This document shows, piece by piece, positions 63,104-64,000 of a stretch of DNA of 64,000 nucleotides. The position numbers and the translations under genes were made by a program. Within the stretch, counting starts at the first letter, position 1; every line of letters starts with the position of its first letter. Origin of the DNA: Streptomyces bikiniensis. GTDB lineage: Bacteria; Actinomycetota; Actinomycetes; Streptomycetales; Streptomycetaceae. The stretch is taken from the NCBI GenBank assembly GCA_000716465.1, contig JNWL01000020.1:30834-94833 (forward strand), given 5' to 3'. The notes beneath the pieces are model-generated. The model made no database searches, was not told the origin of the DNA, and saw only the letters and a program-made list of their open reading frames with translations.

Positions 63104-63117
63104 GGCTTCGGGCTCCC

Positions 63118-64000
63118 TCAGACCTCGTAGGGCTGGACGACGATGAAGTTGCCGGGGGCGCCCCGGAACTGCAGGTTGACGGTCTCGCCGCTGTGGCCCG
63201 GGTAGGCGTTGCGGCGCAGGCGCACCTGGCTGGAGAGGACGACCTGGGACGCGGACGACCAGGCGACGACCGCGTTGCAGTCGGCGAAGGTCGTGGGCGT
63301 GACCGGGAGGACCACGGGGATGCCGCGGGTCTTCACGACGACGGTGCCGCTGCCCTGGAACTGCATGGTGAAGAGGGCGCCGCCGGGGATGCCGTGGCCC
63401 TCGATGCGGCGGACCTCGTACTGGAGGGTCTCGTCGAACGCGAGGACGTTCTCGGCGGAGACGCAGATGCCGTCGCCCTGGAGCTCGATCGGGTGCAGCT
63501 GGGCGCCCTCCTCGGCGAGGAAGACCTGGCCGCGGCCGGTGCAGCGCATCAGCTGCATCTCCTGGCCGGTGGCGTTGCCGACGATCCGGCCGGCGAAGCC
63601 CGCGCCCTTGTAGCCGAAGTCGACCTTGCCCTGGTACATGACCATGGAGCCCTGCCGGGCCAGGACGGGCGTGCCGCCCATGGCGAGGTCGACCCGCATG
63701 AGCTGCTGGTTCTGCGGGGTCCAGCGGGAGCCGGTGGCGGTCTCCTTGTACGGCGCGAGCGCGGCGGCGAGGCCCGCGCCGGTGGCGGGGACGCCCTGGG
63801 GCACGCCCGCGTGCTGCTGCCCGAAGGCGGGCGGCTGCTGACCGTACGGGGGTGGGGTCTGCCCGTAGGGGGGCTGCTGGCCGTACGGCTGCTGCTGGCC
63901 GTGGGCCGGGGTGTGCGGCGGCTGGCCGTGGCCGGGGGGCTGCCCGGGGACCTGCCCGTACGGGGGCGGGGTCTGCCCGTAGGGGGCGGGGGCCGGGGCG
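63118..64000 (-). CDS. AIM24 family protein with Pro/Tyr/Gly/Gln-rich N-terminal region, 5' partial
   Basis: The frame runs open off the right edge, beyond the GTG at 63804 that would start the AIM24 domain alone. Upstream codons give a low-complexity stretch with PYGQTPPPYGQ and GQQQPYGQQPPYGQ, resembling prion-like or intrinsically disordered regions. The AIM24 domain covers the last ~225 residues (NQQLMRVDLAMGGTPVLARQ; MQLMRCTGRGQVFLAEEG). An additional domain, often TerD in such proteins, may lie outside the window. First of the three-gene operon. Confidence 0.82.
   Translation of the reverse strand, partial: APAPAPYGQTPPPYGQVPGQPPGHGQPPHTPAHGQQQPYGQQPPYGQTPPPYGQQPPAFGQQHAGVPQGVPATGAGLAAALAPYKETATGSRWTPQNQQLMRVDLAMGGTPVLARQGSMVMYQGKVDFGYKGAGFAGRIVGNATGQEMQLMRCTGRGQVFLAEEGAQLHPIELQGDGICVSAENVLAFDETLQYEVRRIEGHGIPGGALFTMQFQGSGTVVVKTRGIPVVLPVTPTTFADCNAVVAWSSASQVVLSSQVRLRRNAYPGHSGETVNLQFRGAPGNFIVVQPYEV

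Overview
This window is chromosomal DNA from a high-GC actinomycete, almost certainly a Streptomyces. The evidence is very high GC with strong third-position bias, many GTG/TTG starts, several apparently leaderless genes, and marker genes typical of the genus: sodN/sodX, wblE, sigH with its anti-sigma factor, dasR-dasABC, sigR-rsrA, snapalysin and an EshA-type encapsulin. From memory, and not checked by any search, the order resembles the S. coelicolor core chromosome around SCO5190-SCO5255 read in reverse. I see no insertion sequence, prophage, integrase or CRISPR array. It reads as conserved core rather than an island, with strain-specific variation mostly in intergenic tandem repeats.

Layout, left to right. 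(1) 0-6.2 kb: end of a CGNR zinc-finger gene, Ni-SOD maturation protease and Ni-SOD, an SMI1/KNR4-like protein, a LysR regulator divergent from snapalysin, and two small enzymes or hypotheticals. (2) 6.4-9.9 kb: a two-gene family 2B encapsulin system (cNMP-domain shell plus polyprenyl-synthase cargo), divergent from a leaderless-protein (no signal peptide) amidase. (3) 10-18.4 kb: PLP desulfhydrase/deaminase, Na+/H+ antiporter with UBP zinc finger, RsbW-like/SigH stress module, membrane protein, lipid kinase, WblE, and a PdtaS-like histidine kinase. (4) 18.7-27.6 kb: TetR/SDR pair, then the GlcNAc/chitobiose regulon (nagB, dasABC-dasD, dasR) with recognisable DasR operators. (5) 27.8-35.2 kb: monocarboxylate permease pair, acetyltransferase, class Ia ribonucleotide reductase under a cobalamin riboswitch, DUF2809 protein, peptide deformylase. 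(6) 35.2-47.1 kb: TPR protein, HD / HD-GYP pair, rsrA-sigR thiol-stress switch, hydrolase, SRAP protein, membrane peptidase, aroA-rsgA, SMR transporter overlapping a TetR gene, hisN. (7) 47.3-64 kb: CBS protein, katA divergent from catR, two identical initiator tRNA genes flanking a Sel1-repeat protein, UPF0182 membrane protein, PPA1309 protein, PDZ/Lon-like protease, moaE, epimerase, DUF2342 protein, Nudix hydrolase, and three tandem AIM24 genes; the last runs off the right edge.

How the genes work together: the window is rich in stress and nutrient sensing. Oxidative and metal stress is handled by sodN, katA/catR and sigR/rsrA; osmotic or general stress by sigH; amino-sugar signalling by DasR; B12 supply by the riboswitch on nrdAB. 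The most distinctive system is the encapsulin operon, with a perfect 16-bp hairpin between shell and cargo genes that could set their ratio. A DasR-like operator upstream of the PdtaS-like kinase may tie amino-sugar sensing to a stress kinase. Function calls rest on protein motifs read by eye; no database search was possible.
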